From Fulvivirga marina (GTDB lineage Bacteria; Bacteroidota; Bacteroidia; Cytophagales; Cyclobacteriaceae), in the NCBI RefSeq assembly GCF_016775155.1, contig NZ_JAEUGD010000016.1:47793-111792 (forward strand): a stretch of 64,000 bases of DNA. The letters are read 5' to 3'. This document shows positions 1 to 11,000 of this stretch, in pieces (position 1 is the stretch's first letter; every line of letters starts with the position of its first letter). The notes under the pieces were generated by a model. It was not told where the DNA came from and made no database searches. It saw nothing but the letters and a program-made list of their open reading frames with translations. The translations under genes and the position numbers were made by a program.

Positions 1-1
1 A

Positions 2-88
2 TCAATACTAAATAATAAAGATGCTGCTAACATAAATAGCAACGAGCAGGAAAAACGTCTGTTGGCGATAAAGATCATTTGTAGATAA
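2..88 (+). CDS. possible 3' end of an upstream gene (partial)
   Basis: An open frame runs from the first bases of the window to a TAA at 86-88 and encodes 28 residues rich in Asn, Glu, Lys and Ile, ending in IKIICR. It has no start in the window, so it could be the C-terminus of a gene lying to the left. The stretch is too short to name a family, and a chance open frame of this length is not unlikely. The next 230 bases up to the PorP/SprF gene are AT-rich and hold no other visible gene. Confidence 0.3.
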   Translation, partial: SILNNKDAANINSNEQEKRLLAIKIICR

Positions 89-265
89 AAAAATTATATT
101 TTGTATTCAGTAATTTTAAAGCCAACTTTATTAATTGAAAATTTAATGCAAACTTATTAATTTTGAGACAATTTATCATATTTTTTAGACTTGAAAAGGC
201 TTTTATAAAAACAATTATCGCAAATAGGGCGTAGCTTAACTCCTAAAGGAGTATTCTGTAGATAA

Positions 266-273
266 TAAATTTG
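266..273 (+). promoter_or_regulatory. candidate -7 box (TAnnTTTG) before the PorP/SprF gene
   Basis: TAAATTTG matches the Bacteroidota -7 consensus TAnnTTTG and lies 46 bases before the ATG at 320. No TTG is seen at the expected 19-21 base spacing upstream, so only half of the promoter is supported. A short palindrome (ACTCCTAAAGGAGT) lies about 15 bases further upstream. Confidence 0.3.
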
Positions 274-319
274 CATTTTTTTATGTTATTTGTATCTACG
301 CGCATATTTAACACATGGA

Positions 320-1618
320 ATGGGCAAATTTTTTGGTATAGTATTTTTACTGTTACAGGCCTTTTTGCTGCATGCACAGCAGATTCCGGTTTATAATCAT
401 TATTATAATAACCCATATCTGTTTAACCCAGCAGAAGTAGGATCTAACGGCTATTTGAACTTCACATTAAACCACCGCCAGCAATGGAGAGGCATCGAAG
501 GCGCTCCTGTGGTATCTACACTTACTTTTGAGGCTCCATTTGATTATAAGCAGCATGCTTATGGGCTTACCATTCGCAATTATGAACGTGGTCTGATAAC
601 TACCAATGATTTACTGGCTACCTATGCCTATACTGTATACCTCACAAAAGTCTCGAAAATATCCTTCGGGCTTTCTGCAGGGGTTACCAGTACTGATATA
701 GATTTTGATCAAATTGATGATCCGGACGACCCTGTTCTCGACGAATTTTTAAGGAACAATATTCAACCCATTGCAAACTTTGGATTTAAGCTTAAAACCA
801 AGAGTGGTTTAAATCTGGGTATAACCATTCCTAAATTGTTTAAGCCAACCATTATAAGCACCCAAGACTTTCAAAATTATGAGTTTTCTCCCTTCGATGA
901 GATACTCTTCTCTACATATTATAAAAAACGGATAGATAAGAAGATCGTAACCAGAAGAATTAAAGGTATACGTAGAAGAGTGGCTATTGAAGATGCCTAT
1001 GCCCCATTACAAATGTACCTTTTGTATCGCTACTCAAAGGTGACGGATGAACGGATTGAAGTGCTTTCTACGTTGCATTTACATGAAGATTTCTGGATTG
1101 GTGGAGGGTATCGACTTAATTATGGAGCCTTTGGGCTGGTAGGGTTTAATATTTCGTCGTTTTCGTTTGCTTACGCCTATGAACCCGCGAGTAACCTAGT
1201 AGATGGATACACCGCCGGAACTCATGAACTTCAATTAACCATTAATATTGGTGAACGCAAGAAGCTGGAAAGAACCAAGCCTATACTCAGAACTATTGAA
1301 AAAACAGAAACTCACAGAGCCAGGTATTCTGTTGAAGATATTTCTGAAGGTGGCGGTGAAGACAAGGGAAGTGATAGACCTAAGAAGTATTATGTAGTGA
1401 TTAAAACCTTTAAAGATTTCGACTCAGCCGATGCTTTCGTGAGAAGGATGAAAGAGGAAAGAGAACTCTATACGAATATATTCTACAATAAAGTTGACAA
1501 CAAATATCATGTTTATACTTACCAAACATTCAAACTGAAAGAAGCCAATGAACAGAAAAGAGCCCTTCAGGAACTGACTAAGTATAAAAGTGTAACAATT
1601 ATTGCCATTGAGCAATAA
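320..1618 (+). CDS. PorP/SprF-family outer membrane protein with C-terminal SPOR-like domain
   Basis: The protein belongs to the PorP/SprF family, outer-membrane partners needed for secretion or surface anchoring of T9SS cargo with type B sorting domains. The ATG at 320 is preferred to a TTG at 290 because it begins directly with a signal peptide (MGKFFGIVFLLLQAFLLHAQQ-like). The mature start (IPVYNHYYNNPYLFNPA) is the classic family opening, and the body shows alternating strands typical of an outer-membrane barrel. The family is usually about 300-330 residues; here about 432, because residues ~355-432 form an extra module (YYVVIKTFKDFDSADAFVRR...) that resembles SPOR or SPOR-like domains. 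It lies 55 bases before a type B CTD protein, which is its probable client. Family call is strong; the SPOR call is by pattern only. Confidence 0.85.
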   Translation: MGKFFGIVFLLLQAFLLHAQQIPVYNHYYNNPYLFNPAEVGSNGYLNFTLNHRQQWRGIEGAPVVSTLTFEAPFDYKQHAYGLTIRNYERGLITTNDLLATYAYTVYLTKVSKISFGLSAGVTSTDIDFDQIDDPDDPVLDEFLRNNIQPIANFGFKLKTKSGLNLGITIPKLFKPTIISTQDFQNYEFSPFDEILFSTYYKKRIDKKIVTRRIKGIRRRVAIEDAYAPLQMYLLYRYSKVTDERIEVLSTLHLHEDFWIGGGYRLNYGAFGLVGFNISSFSFAYAYEPASNLVDGYTAGTHELQLTINIGERKKLERTKPILRTIEKTETHRARYSVEDISEGGGEDKGSDRPKKYYVVIKTFKDFDSADAFVRRMKEERELYTNIFYNKVDNKYHVYTYQTFKLKEANEQKRALQELTKYKSVTIIAIEQ

Positions 1619-1673
1619 TTACAAGGTTACCTTATGATATAAAGTAAGATACATACCTAACTACAACCAACGA

Positions 1674-4600
1674 ATGCACCTATACCTGAATATAAAAAAG
1701 CTGTATGAACACCGGCTCAGGACGTTATTTATGCTTCTGTGTTTTATATTTATTGCAGGCACAACTTTGGCTCAGGCTCCTGTAGTCAGAGAAGTATCAC
1801 CAAATAAGGCTTATGCAGGGCAAACGATTAGCATTAAAGGTCTTAATTTTAACGCTTCCTCAATTGTTTCATTTGGAGGTGCTTTAGGGAATGTGGTTTC
1901 AAGGACTAGCCAATTAATTGAGGTTGAGGTCCCGGCCTCTGCAACTTATGACCTTATTTCTGTAACCAACCTAAGTAACAATTTAACAGGTTATAGCCCT
2001 TTGCCTTTTCTATTAAGCTATGGAGGCCCCTCGGGCTTAACCGCTGCAGATTTTGAAACACAAATAGACTTTAATGCAAAATCAGGGTTATATGACCTTT
2101 GTGTCTGTGATTTTGATGGAGATGGGTTAAATGATATTATAGGTTCTAATTCAAAAGATAATAGTTTCACTATATTGAGAAACACCAGTACAGTGGGTTC
2201 GATTAGTTTTACATCAGTCCACCCTGCTATCGGTGCTCCTACACTCAATGTTAAATGTGGTGATCTGAATGGAGATGGCAAGCCAGAGGCTGTATTATCA
2301 GAGGGTAGTACAGGCAATAGGGTTTTTATTCTGAACAATAATTCAACTGTAGGTAACATTTCATTCACAGTGAATGGTGTATCTATATCAGGTAATTCAA
2401 CAAAAAGAATTGAAATTCATGACCTTGATCTGGATGGAAAACCAGAGCTTATTGTTGCAGACCAAGCCAGCAGTAAGGTATCCGTTCTTAAAAACACCAC
2501 CAGCGGAGGTGTTGCAACCTTTGCTACTCCGGTAGATATTCCCATACCAAATGGTGATGTAAGCGGGGGTATAGTGGTCAATGATTTTAATATTGATCTG
2601 AAGCCTGATATTATCACTAACAACTTTTTGAAGGATGGAAAACTATTCTTCTCAGAAAATAATAGTACCATTGGCAACCTTCAACTAAGCACTTTTCATT
2701 TTACTGATATTGGGGGAACCCTTGCCAACCTTAAGTCAGCAGATTTTAATAATGATAAAAAGCTAGAGCTTCTGGCAACTCGTTACCTTAGCAACGACAT
2801 TAGCATCATGCCCAACCAGGCCACAAAAGGTAGTGCCTTAACTTTTGGTAGTCCGACTTCGGTAGGCACAGCGCTAGTTCCCTGGGGCTTAGATATAGGA
2901 GACCTGGATGGCGACTCCAAGCCAGATGTCCTTGTTGCAACTCTTGGAAGCACCAAGGCATTGACCGTTCTGAATAATAACAGCTCAGGCTCTATTTCTT
3001 TTCAAAAACTAGACCTGGGTGTAACCTATATCAATAGGAATGTCCGATCCGAGGATATAGACGGGGATGGAAAACCAGACATTGTATTTACGAGCGTAGA
3101 TGACGATAGCAATGGCGTACCAGCCTCAAAGATCTCAATTATCAGGAATGCCAATTGTATTAAACCGGTCATAGATCCTCCGGGACCAATGACAGTATGT
3201 ACGGGCAACCCTCTTAGGCTTACCACCCAGGAAGTTAGTGGAGCAACTTACACATGGTACAGAGATGGAAGCCCCCTACCCGACACAGATCCATTTATTG
3301 ATGTTACCACTTCAGGGTCTTACACCGTAGTGCTTGATGAAGCCGGCTCTTGTTCTGAAACATCTGATGCTATAACAGTAACTGTACAAGCACCCGGAAC
3401 TATCGGATCCCCAACAGTAAATGACCCAGGCCCTGTATGTATAGGCGAGACATTAAATCTTAGTGCAACAACTATTGCTGGGTTGACTTATAATTGGGAA
3501 GGTCCCGAAGGATTTTCTGCCACTGGCAATCCAGTTACACTTCCTGACTTTAGGTTTATCAATACGGGTATTTACTATCTACATGTATACTCTGGAACTT
3601 GCCTTTTGGAAACAAAAGAAATTACTATTGACGCCGTGTCGGCTCCAGATTTTTTCTTAGGAGGTGCATCAGGAGCGAGCCAATGTGAAGGTGATAATGT
3701 GACGCTAACTATTTCACCCACTTCAGGAAGTTATACTTACCAATGGTTTAAAGATAACAGTCCAATTGCTGGCGCAACGTCTTCATCATATTCTGCAACC
3801 AGTTCAGGTTCCTACAAAGCTTCCATTAAATACGATGCTTCCTGCCCTGCATTGAGTACTGATCCGGTAAGTTTAACCTTCTTCCCAACCCCACAATCTC
3901 AATTTGATGGCCCCGTTTCGGCATGCGCAAGTCAAAATGTCACTTTCACCAATCAGTCAACGGTTGCTTCAGGAGCAACTGCTCAATATATGTGGGACTT
4001 CGGGGATGGTACTACTTCATTATCAAAAAATCCATCACCACATGTTTATCAAGAAGGGTCATATACAGTTACTCTAACTGTTAAATATATTGGATTGACA
4101 TGCGAGGATACCTCAACAAAGTCTATCACTGTGAAGTCAGGTCTTAATCCTGAAATAAACTCAACTACCGATGTCCTTTGTGCAGGTGAAAGCGCAGAAT
4201 TAACCCTTTCACAAAGCTTTGAAAGTTATGCCTGGAGTACAGGAGAAACTACAACGAATATTACCGTAGATCAATCAGGCACCTACTCTGTAACCGTTTC
4301 TGATGCCACCGGATGTGAAGGAAGTGCAAATATCACACTTAAGGCTTTTCCAGACCCGGAAGTTATCATAACAGCTGATAGATTAAGCGTCGCTCCGGGT
4401 GAAACCGTACAATTAGAAGCTACTGGCTTACAAACGTATAGTTGGACTCCAGCGGAGTCCTTGGATGATCCTACTATATCAAATCCTACAGCCACAATAA
4501 AGGAAACTACAGAGTTTAGTGTAAGCGGCAAGGATGCCAATGGCTGTACCGGAGAGTCAGCAATCACCATTTTTAGCCAAACAGATCTTATTGGCAACCT

Positions 4601-4865
4601 ACTGAAGCCTAAAAATTTCTTCTCACCAAATACCAGCGATAACATCAATGCAGTATGGCTGATAGAAAAAATTGAGCAATTTCCCCAATGTGGGGTTACC
4701 ATTGTCGATCAAACTGGAAATATACTATTAGAGGAAAAACCCTATTTGAATAATTGGGATGGAACAGCTCATGGACAAAAACTCCCTAGTGGGGTATATT
4801 ATTATGTAATTAAATGTGATGATGATGAAATTGTTAAATCGGGCAGCATAACCTTACTTCGGTAA
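1674..4865 (+). CDS. secreted FG-GAP/IPT/PKD protein with type B T9SS sorting domain
   Basis: A 1063-residue exported protein. After a signal peptide ending near residue 34 comes an IPT/TIG fold (about 36-115, with YAGQTISIKGLNF), then a run of FG-GAP/VCBS-type calcium-loop repeats (about 125-510; motifs such as DFDGDGLNDI, DLNGDGKPEA, DIDGDGKPDI), then Ig-like modules with paired cysteines, a PKD domain (about 755-840, WDFGDGT), another Ig-like unit and a final domain from about 975. That last domain has FFSPNTSDNIN, NWDGTAHGQ and LPSGVYYYVI, the marks of the gliding-type (CHU_C, type B) T9SS sorting domain. It probably sits on the cell surface as an adhesin or is released. It follows the SPOR-tailed PorP/SprF gene by 55 bases, and the pair probably works together. 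Confidence 0.85.
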   Translation: MHLYLNIKKLYEHRLRTLFMLLCFIFIAGTTLAQAPVVREVSPNKAYAGQTISIKGLNFNASSIVSFGGALGNVVSRTSQLIEVEVPASATYDLISVTNLSNNLTGYSPLPFLLSYGGPSGLTAADFETQIDFNAKSGLYDLCVCDFDGDGLNDIIGSNSKDNSFTILRNTSTVGSISFTSVHPAIGAPTLNVKCGDLNGDGKPEAVLSEGSTGNRVFILNNNSTVGNISFTVNGVSISGNSTKRIEIHDLDLDGKPELIVADQASSKVSVLKNTTSGGVATFATPVDIPIPNGDVSGGIVVNDFNIDLKPDIITNNFLKDGKLFFSENNSTIGNLQLSTFHFTDIGGTLANLKSADFNNDKKLELLATRYLSNDISIMPNQATKGSALTFGSPTSVGTALVPWGLDIGDLDGDSKPDVLVATLGSTKALTVLNNNSSGSISFQKLDLGVTYINRNVRSEDIDGDGKPDIVFTSVDDDSNGVPASKISIIRNANCIKPVIDPPGPMTVCTGNPLRLTTQEVSGATYTWYRDGSPLPDTDPFIDVTTSGSYTVVLDEAGSCSETSDAITVTVQAPGTIGSPTVNDPGPVCIGETLNLSATTIAGLTYNWEGPEGFSATGNPVTLPDFRFINTGIYYLHVYSGTCLLETKEITIDAVSAPDFFLGGASGASQCEGDNVTLTISPTSGSYTYQWFKDNSPIAGATSSSYSATSSGSYKASIKYDASCPALSTDPVSLTFFPTPQSQFDGPVSACASQNVTFTNQSTVASGATAQYMWDFGDGTTSLSKNPSPHVYQEGSYTVTLTVKYIGLTCEDTSTKSITVKSGLNPEINSTTDVLCAGESAELTLSQSFESYAWSTGETTTNITVDQSGTYSVTVSDATGCEGSANITLKAFPDPEVIITADRLSVAPGETVQLEATGLQTYSWTPAESLDDPTISNPTATIKETTEFSVSGKDANGCTGESAITIFSQTDLIGNLLKPKNFFSPNTSDNINAVWLIEKIEQFPQCGVTIVDQTGNILLEEKPYLNNWDGTAHGQKLPSGVYYYVIKCDDDEIVKSGSITLLR

Positions 4866-4955
4866 AACATGCTAAAAACACAAGAAATTAACCTAACTTC
4901 CTTAAAATCAGTCAATTTGATAACCGTTATACATTTAACTTTACAATTTTCTTAC

Positions 4956-4986
4956 AAGGAGAGTTACCTTTTTTAAAGGAGAGTTA
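4956..4986 (+). repeat. 11-base direct repeat with 20-base period upstream of the large adhesin
   Basis: AAGGAGAGTTA occurs at 4956-4966 and again at 4976-4986, exactly 20 bases apart (close to two helical turns), in the 204-base gap before the 2059-residue adhesin. The arrangement would suit a dimeric regulator, but a chance repeat or a Shine-Dalgarno-like purine tract cannot be excluded. Confidence 0.35.
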
Positions 4987-5069
4987 TATAAAAATAAGAA
5001 TTAAATGCTTATTTGCAGGTTGTTCTATAGATTGGCTGATCTAAGTGAAGAATAAACACTACCCTAATT

Positions 5070-8000
5070 ATGATTAAGTTTAAGTTCCTTTTTTCAGCTC
5101 TATTCCTGCTAGCAGCCGTAGCAAATGCTCAGGAAATTTGTGATGACGGCATAGACAATGACGGAGACGGGTTCATTGATTGTTTCGACCCCGATTGTAC
5201 TGGTAACTCCAGTTGTGACGGTTTTTACATTGGTCAGGATGTAACTTGCGAAGCCATCCCTAATGAATTTCCATCATTCTCTTTAACCCTTGATTTTGCA
5301 TCCCCTAACAAAACTGCCAATCATATAGGTAGGATAGCCGTGGGAGATCTTGATGCCGACGGCATACCAGAGATCGTTGCTCAAAACAAGTACACCGACA
5401 AACTCTTCATACTTAACGGAAACGATGGTTCTGTTAAGTATGAAACCTCTGTTGACAGCTGGTTACAACCCGAGTGGAGAGTGATTATTGGTAACGTCGA
5501 AGGAGACAATTGTGCAGAAATTTATACCATCCTTTATGATTGGACTGGTATACATGAATACTACATTGTAGCTTATGACTGTCAGCTGAATGAACTTTGG
5601 AGATCCGAATACCGTGAAAGGGATCCTGTTCATATGAGTTTAGCTGACTTTGATGGCGACGGACAAGTTGAGCTTTTTTATAAAGATGAAATAAGGGATG
5701 CAAGAACAGGAACACGCTTGGTTGCGGGTAGCCATAAAAGCTGGAACCAAATGAATGGTGGTCCCGTGGCCGTGGATATATTAGGTGATGGTAACCTGGA
5801 ATTGGTTTCCGGATTAAATATCTATCAGGTAAACCTTGGTTCTCGTACCTCGGACGCAGGCTCTTTAACCCTACTAGACCAAAGGACAGAATATAATGTA
5901 AAAAGGCCAGAAAATGCAACCAGTATTGCTGACTACAACCAGGATGGCTTCCTTGATGTAATCGCTACAGGTAAAGATGATGCAGGAGTTACAACCGTAT
6001 TTTTCTGGGATGTTAAGAATGACATACTAAGAACGTACGCAGACCCTATTCCTAGTGTTAATGCAAATAACCTCACTTGTGCAGCTTCATCAGGCACGGA
6101 TAGTTATGCAAAAGGGTGGATAAACGGTACTGGTCGTTTAAATATTGGAGACCTTGATGGTGATGGCAACCTTAACGTTTCATATGTTTCCGGTAGATTT
6201 TTATATGCGTTGGATGAAAATTTCAACCTGCTGTGGCGTGTTGATGTGAATGAAGAAACCTCTGGTTATACTGGTTGTACATTATTCGATTTTAACGGTG
6301 ACGGAAAAACTGAGGTGGTTTATCGTGATGAGCAGTGGCTTTACATAATCAACGGAACAGATGGTAGTGTTTTCACTCAAATCCGTTGTATATCAAGAAC
6401 CAGTATAGAGTACCCTATAGTTGCTGATGTAGATGCCGATGGTTCTACAGAGCTTTGCCTTGTTTGTGGTACATCAGATGTAGATGCCTGGGACAACTTC
6501 TGTAACCTTTCATATTCTGAAAATTCGCAAGTTAGGGTGTATAAGTCAGGTGGTGAACCTTGGGTACCTGCCAGAAGACTTTGGAACCAACATGGGTATT
6601 TTAACGTCAATGTCAATGATGATCTTACTATACCGGCTCATCAGCAGAAACACCATTTAGTATGGTCTGAGGGTACATGTACACAAGGTCCAAACAGGCC
6701 TCTGAACAATTTCCTTAACCAATCACCTTTCTTAAGCTCTGAAGGGTGTCCTACCTACCCTTCTCCTGATTTAACATTTGTGGACAATAGCTTGAGCATT
6801 ACCCAACCACAATGCCCTGAGTTAGATTTTCAGGTATCCTTCCAAATGACTAACAATGGAGACGTGGACATTACTGGTAATGTACCTATATCATTTTATA
6901 ATGGAGACCCCCGTCAAGCTGGAGCCGTTAAGCTGGCAACGGTATCTGTTACGTTAAATCACTTCAAAATTGGAGAAGTTGCTACCATAAACGAGACAAT
7001 AACAGGACCCGGTAATGATTTTCAATTATTCATTGTGCTAAGCGATAATGGGACTACCGTCCCAACACCTATCAGCATGCCAAACACCAACTTCCTGGAG
7101 TGCGATTATACCAACAATATACTGGATGGCTTAGTTGATCCACTTCCCTTTGCCCTTTCGGCAGAAAAAACGGACAATATATTCTGTGTTGGAAGCTCTG
7201 TTCCAGCTAACGGATCGGCAAATGCTTACAGACTAATTGGAGGCGTGAAAAATACTACCGACTATAAATTTAACTGGTTCAATGGCACCGACGCTACGGG
7301 TACCCCTGATTTTACCGGACCTATATACACAGGTCTGTCAGCAGGAACATATTCTGTATATGCAACGCATAAAACAGCCTTCTGTAACTCTGATACCGTT
7401 CAAGTGCAAATTGTTGATGTTCCAGAGGATTTTTCAGTAGATGTTCAAATTAAAAATGATAACAACAATTGTATCATTCCCAATGGTGTATTAAAGGCAG
7501 TAATCACCAATGGTGGTTCACAAAACGATTATACTTATAAGTGGGTAACTGGTAGTACAGGTGATCCAATTACACTTCCCGCAATTAGCGTAAGTCATAC
7601 TGCTACTAACTTGTCTTCCGGAGACTACCGGGTATTAGTAACCAGTAAACTGAGTGGATGTAGCAGAGTTGCTCCAGGTACAGTAGGAGACCTCACTTTC
7701 AAGCCGGTTGTTGCAGCCTCTGCCGTAGATATTATTTGCTCAAACGCTAACTCGGGAGAAGTAAGTGCCAATGTAGGTGGTGATGTAACTGGATTTACAT
7801 TTGCTTGGTATACAGGCAATAACATCAAACCTACAGCCGATTTTAACGGTGCTACAATTACCGGTTTAGCACAAGGTGATTATACTGTTGTGGCTACTAA
7901 TATTGACTCTAAATGTAAGTCAGACCCTGTAACTGTAACCGTTAATCAAACTACACCTCCGGTGATTGCCAATACCAGTAGCACAGATATGAATTCATGT

Positions 8001-11000
8001 GATCCTACCCTGCCTAACGGAAGCGTGACAGCTACATTCACCGGAAATGCTTCTGATTATACCATAGAATGGTTTGCTGGTCAGAACACTGATGCCTCCA
8101 ATTTAGTGGGCTCTACAGTTACGGTTAATGGACTGGACCAAGGAACTTATACAGTTAGGTTAACAGAAAATAGTACTGGATGCTCAGTTACTGCAGAAGC
8201 TTCAGTTAATAGCAATATTGTTATACCTAATTTGTCATTGACAAAAACGGATGTTACCCTTTGTCAGCCTTTCAATGGTACAATTACAGCAAGTGTTAGT
8301 ACAGGCTCAGTTAGCGACTATACTTTCTCATGGTATAATGGCAACAATGTAAAAGCTACACCGGATTACAGTGAAACCGGAAACACCTTAATTCAATTGG
8401 GAGCAGGAACATATACTGTAGAAGCATTTAACAACGTAACTAATTGCGTAGCTTCTGCTAAGTCTGTAACGGTTCTGGCTCCTGTTACTGAAATCCAGTT
8501 AGATGACGCTGCTTCTTCATTCCCTGCTGATTGTAATGCAACAAGTGGTGTTTTAAAAGTTGATGTTACGCCGTCATCGGACCTTTATAATATTGACTGG
8601 TATCAGGGTAACGTAAACCCGTTTACATCTACGCCATTCCTAACACATACAAATGTGAATACATCTACAGCAAGTAACCTTACCAGTGGTAATTATACTG
8701 TTTTGGCAACGAACATTGCCACCGGCTGTCAGGAGGTAGAAGTTTTCTATATGCCTTTGGCAACAGGGCACGAATTAGACCTTATTACACAGGCCTCATC
8801 AACTACATGTAACGACGACAACGGAACTTTAGAGGTAGAGCTTACTCCTACCAACCTTGTTGGGTTTGATCAGGCGGATTACGAGATAGAGCTATATATT
8901 GGCAGCTCTGTTGCTTCCGGCACTCCGGACTTTGTCTTAGCGGGTGTATCCGGACAAAGCAACTATACGTTTGCCGGGCTTGCCAGCGGAGATTACGCGG
9001 TAACTGCTACACCAACAAATCCTGCCATTGCAGTTTGTGATGATCCAGTAATATTGGTATCCATTGATATGGAAGTAGAATACCCGGATGTAGCGGCAAT
9101 AACTCAAAATGCAAATACATTCTGTGATGATTTGGGAGCGACTCCTAATGGAGAAATAGAAGTTGAGATAGATGGAGGAGCAAGCCCTGCTAACTACATT
9201 ATAGACTGGTTTGTAGGTCAGGATACCTCTACTCCACTAAGTGCGATCAACATTACTGGAGTGAATAATGAAAGAGCCATAAACTTGGCTGCCGGTTACT
9301 ACACAGTAAGGGTAGTAGATAATACAACTTACTTAACATGTTCATCTACCAGAACATTCCAGATACTAAATGACAGACCAAACGTAAGTGTACCTGCGGC
9401 AGGCTTAGACATCACTAATGTTATAAGGTGTATCCCAAGCAATGGTAGCCAGGTTATTGTAACTGATATCATGGAAGATGGGGTTTCTGTCGGCACCGCT
9501 AACTATACGTTTGAGTGGTATGATGCTAGCAATAACATCTTACCTAACGCAGGAGCACCAAACACAACGAATCAGATTAATGACCTTGCGGCAGGTAACT
9601 ACTATGTAAAAGCAATTAGTACTTTAAGTGCCTGTCAAACAACTTTAATTGAGTTTACCATTGATGATGAAACTATCAGTGATCCTTCTGTAGATTTAGT
9701 AAGTTTCCAAAACCCAACTAAGTGTTTACAGCCTGCTAATTTGCCTGGTGAATTACATGTGAGTGCCAGTGGTGTTGGAGGTGGATTCTCTTATTCCTGG
9801 ACTTACCCTGACGGAACTATTGCCGCAGGACCAGATCAGGTTGGACTGACAGATGCCGGCGAATATACTGTAGTTGTAACAAACACGACTACGCAATGTA
9901 CTACAACTGAAATCTATGAATTATTAATAGATGAATATCCGGTAAATCTTTCAACGTCGGTCTCTCCTATTACCACTTGTAATCCGGGAGATGATGGTGT
10001 GGTATTCGGTGTGGTTATGAATGCGCCTAATAATTATACTTATAACTGGACTGCACCAGCTCCCGATAACTCCACGTTTGTTGGCAGAGAGTGGTCAGGT
10101 CGTTCTTTAGAAGGAACCTACTCATTGACAGCAGTAGATAATGCTGACCCTGGTTGTGAGGCATCTGGTACTGCAACTATCACTATTGAGCAAGACATGC
10201 CAGTGGTTACCGCTGAAGCCAAAGGAGCCGTAACAGTATGTGACCTTACCAAAGCTGACGGTTCTGCAATTGCTATGGTCGATGGATCTTATATTGGCTA
10301 TACTTTCGAGTGGTATGATGCCAGTGGCTCCCCTACCCCGGTTTATGTAGGTCCTGAATTCTTTGGAATGAAGCCTGGAACTTATGAGGTAGTGGCTATT
10401 GACAATATCACAAAATGTAGCTCAACGCAGCAGCTAACCATTGAGGAAAACATTACTACCATGCCAGACCCTACCATAGAGGTATTGTCTCATGTTACTA
10501 ACTGTTTGACTCAGGATAATGGTGCTCTTTCAGTATCTGTAAATGGCAATACCAGCGACTACATTTTCTACTGGTTTGTGGGTCAGGAAGTAACTGCTGA
10601 TACAGCTCATATTGGAGAGGTATGGAATAATCTGACAGTTAGTGAATATACTGTAATTGCGAAGAGTAGAATCACCGGTTGTGTTTCCAACCCTGATACG
10701 GAAGCAATTCTTGGGGAGTTCGTATATCCCGAGTTTGAATTCGTAGTTGGTAACGCCAGCTGTAGTCAGGAAAATGGTTTTGCACGTTTTGTACTTACCA
10801 ATAGTGTTGAAATAGATAGCATTACATGGACATATGCTGGCTCTGATAATATCATAGCCCATGGGCCAAACCTTTCTCCGGCTTATGCAGGCATATACAC
10901 TGTAACAGCAACAACAGCTCAAGGATGTTCAATATCTGAGGATATTGAAATCCGAACTGAAGTCAACCCTTATAACGGTATATCAAGAAATGGCGATTCT

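Noticed and set aside
5485..5919. 144-codon frame antisense to the giant adhesin
   Set aside because: It is the mirror of a repeat-rich, codon-biased gene; no family features.
10530..10922. 130-codon frame antisense to the end of the giant adhesin
   Set aside because: Cys- and Tyr-rich mirror frame without any recognisable feature.
7170..10960. Regular repeats considered as a CRISPR or tandem DNA array
   Set aside because: The periodicity is about 280-300 bases and at protein level (Ig-like modules); DNA copies are not identical and no spacer pattern exists.
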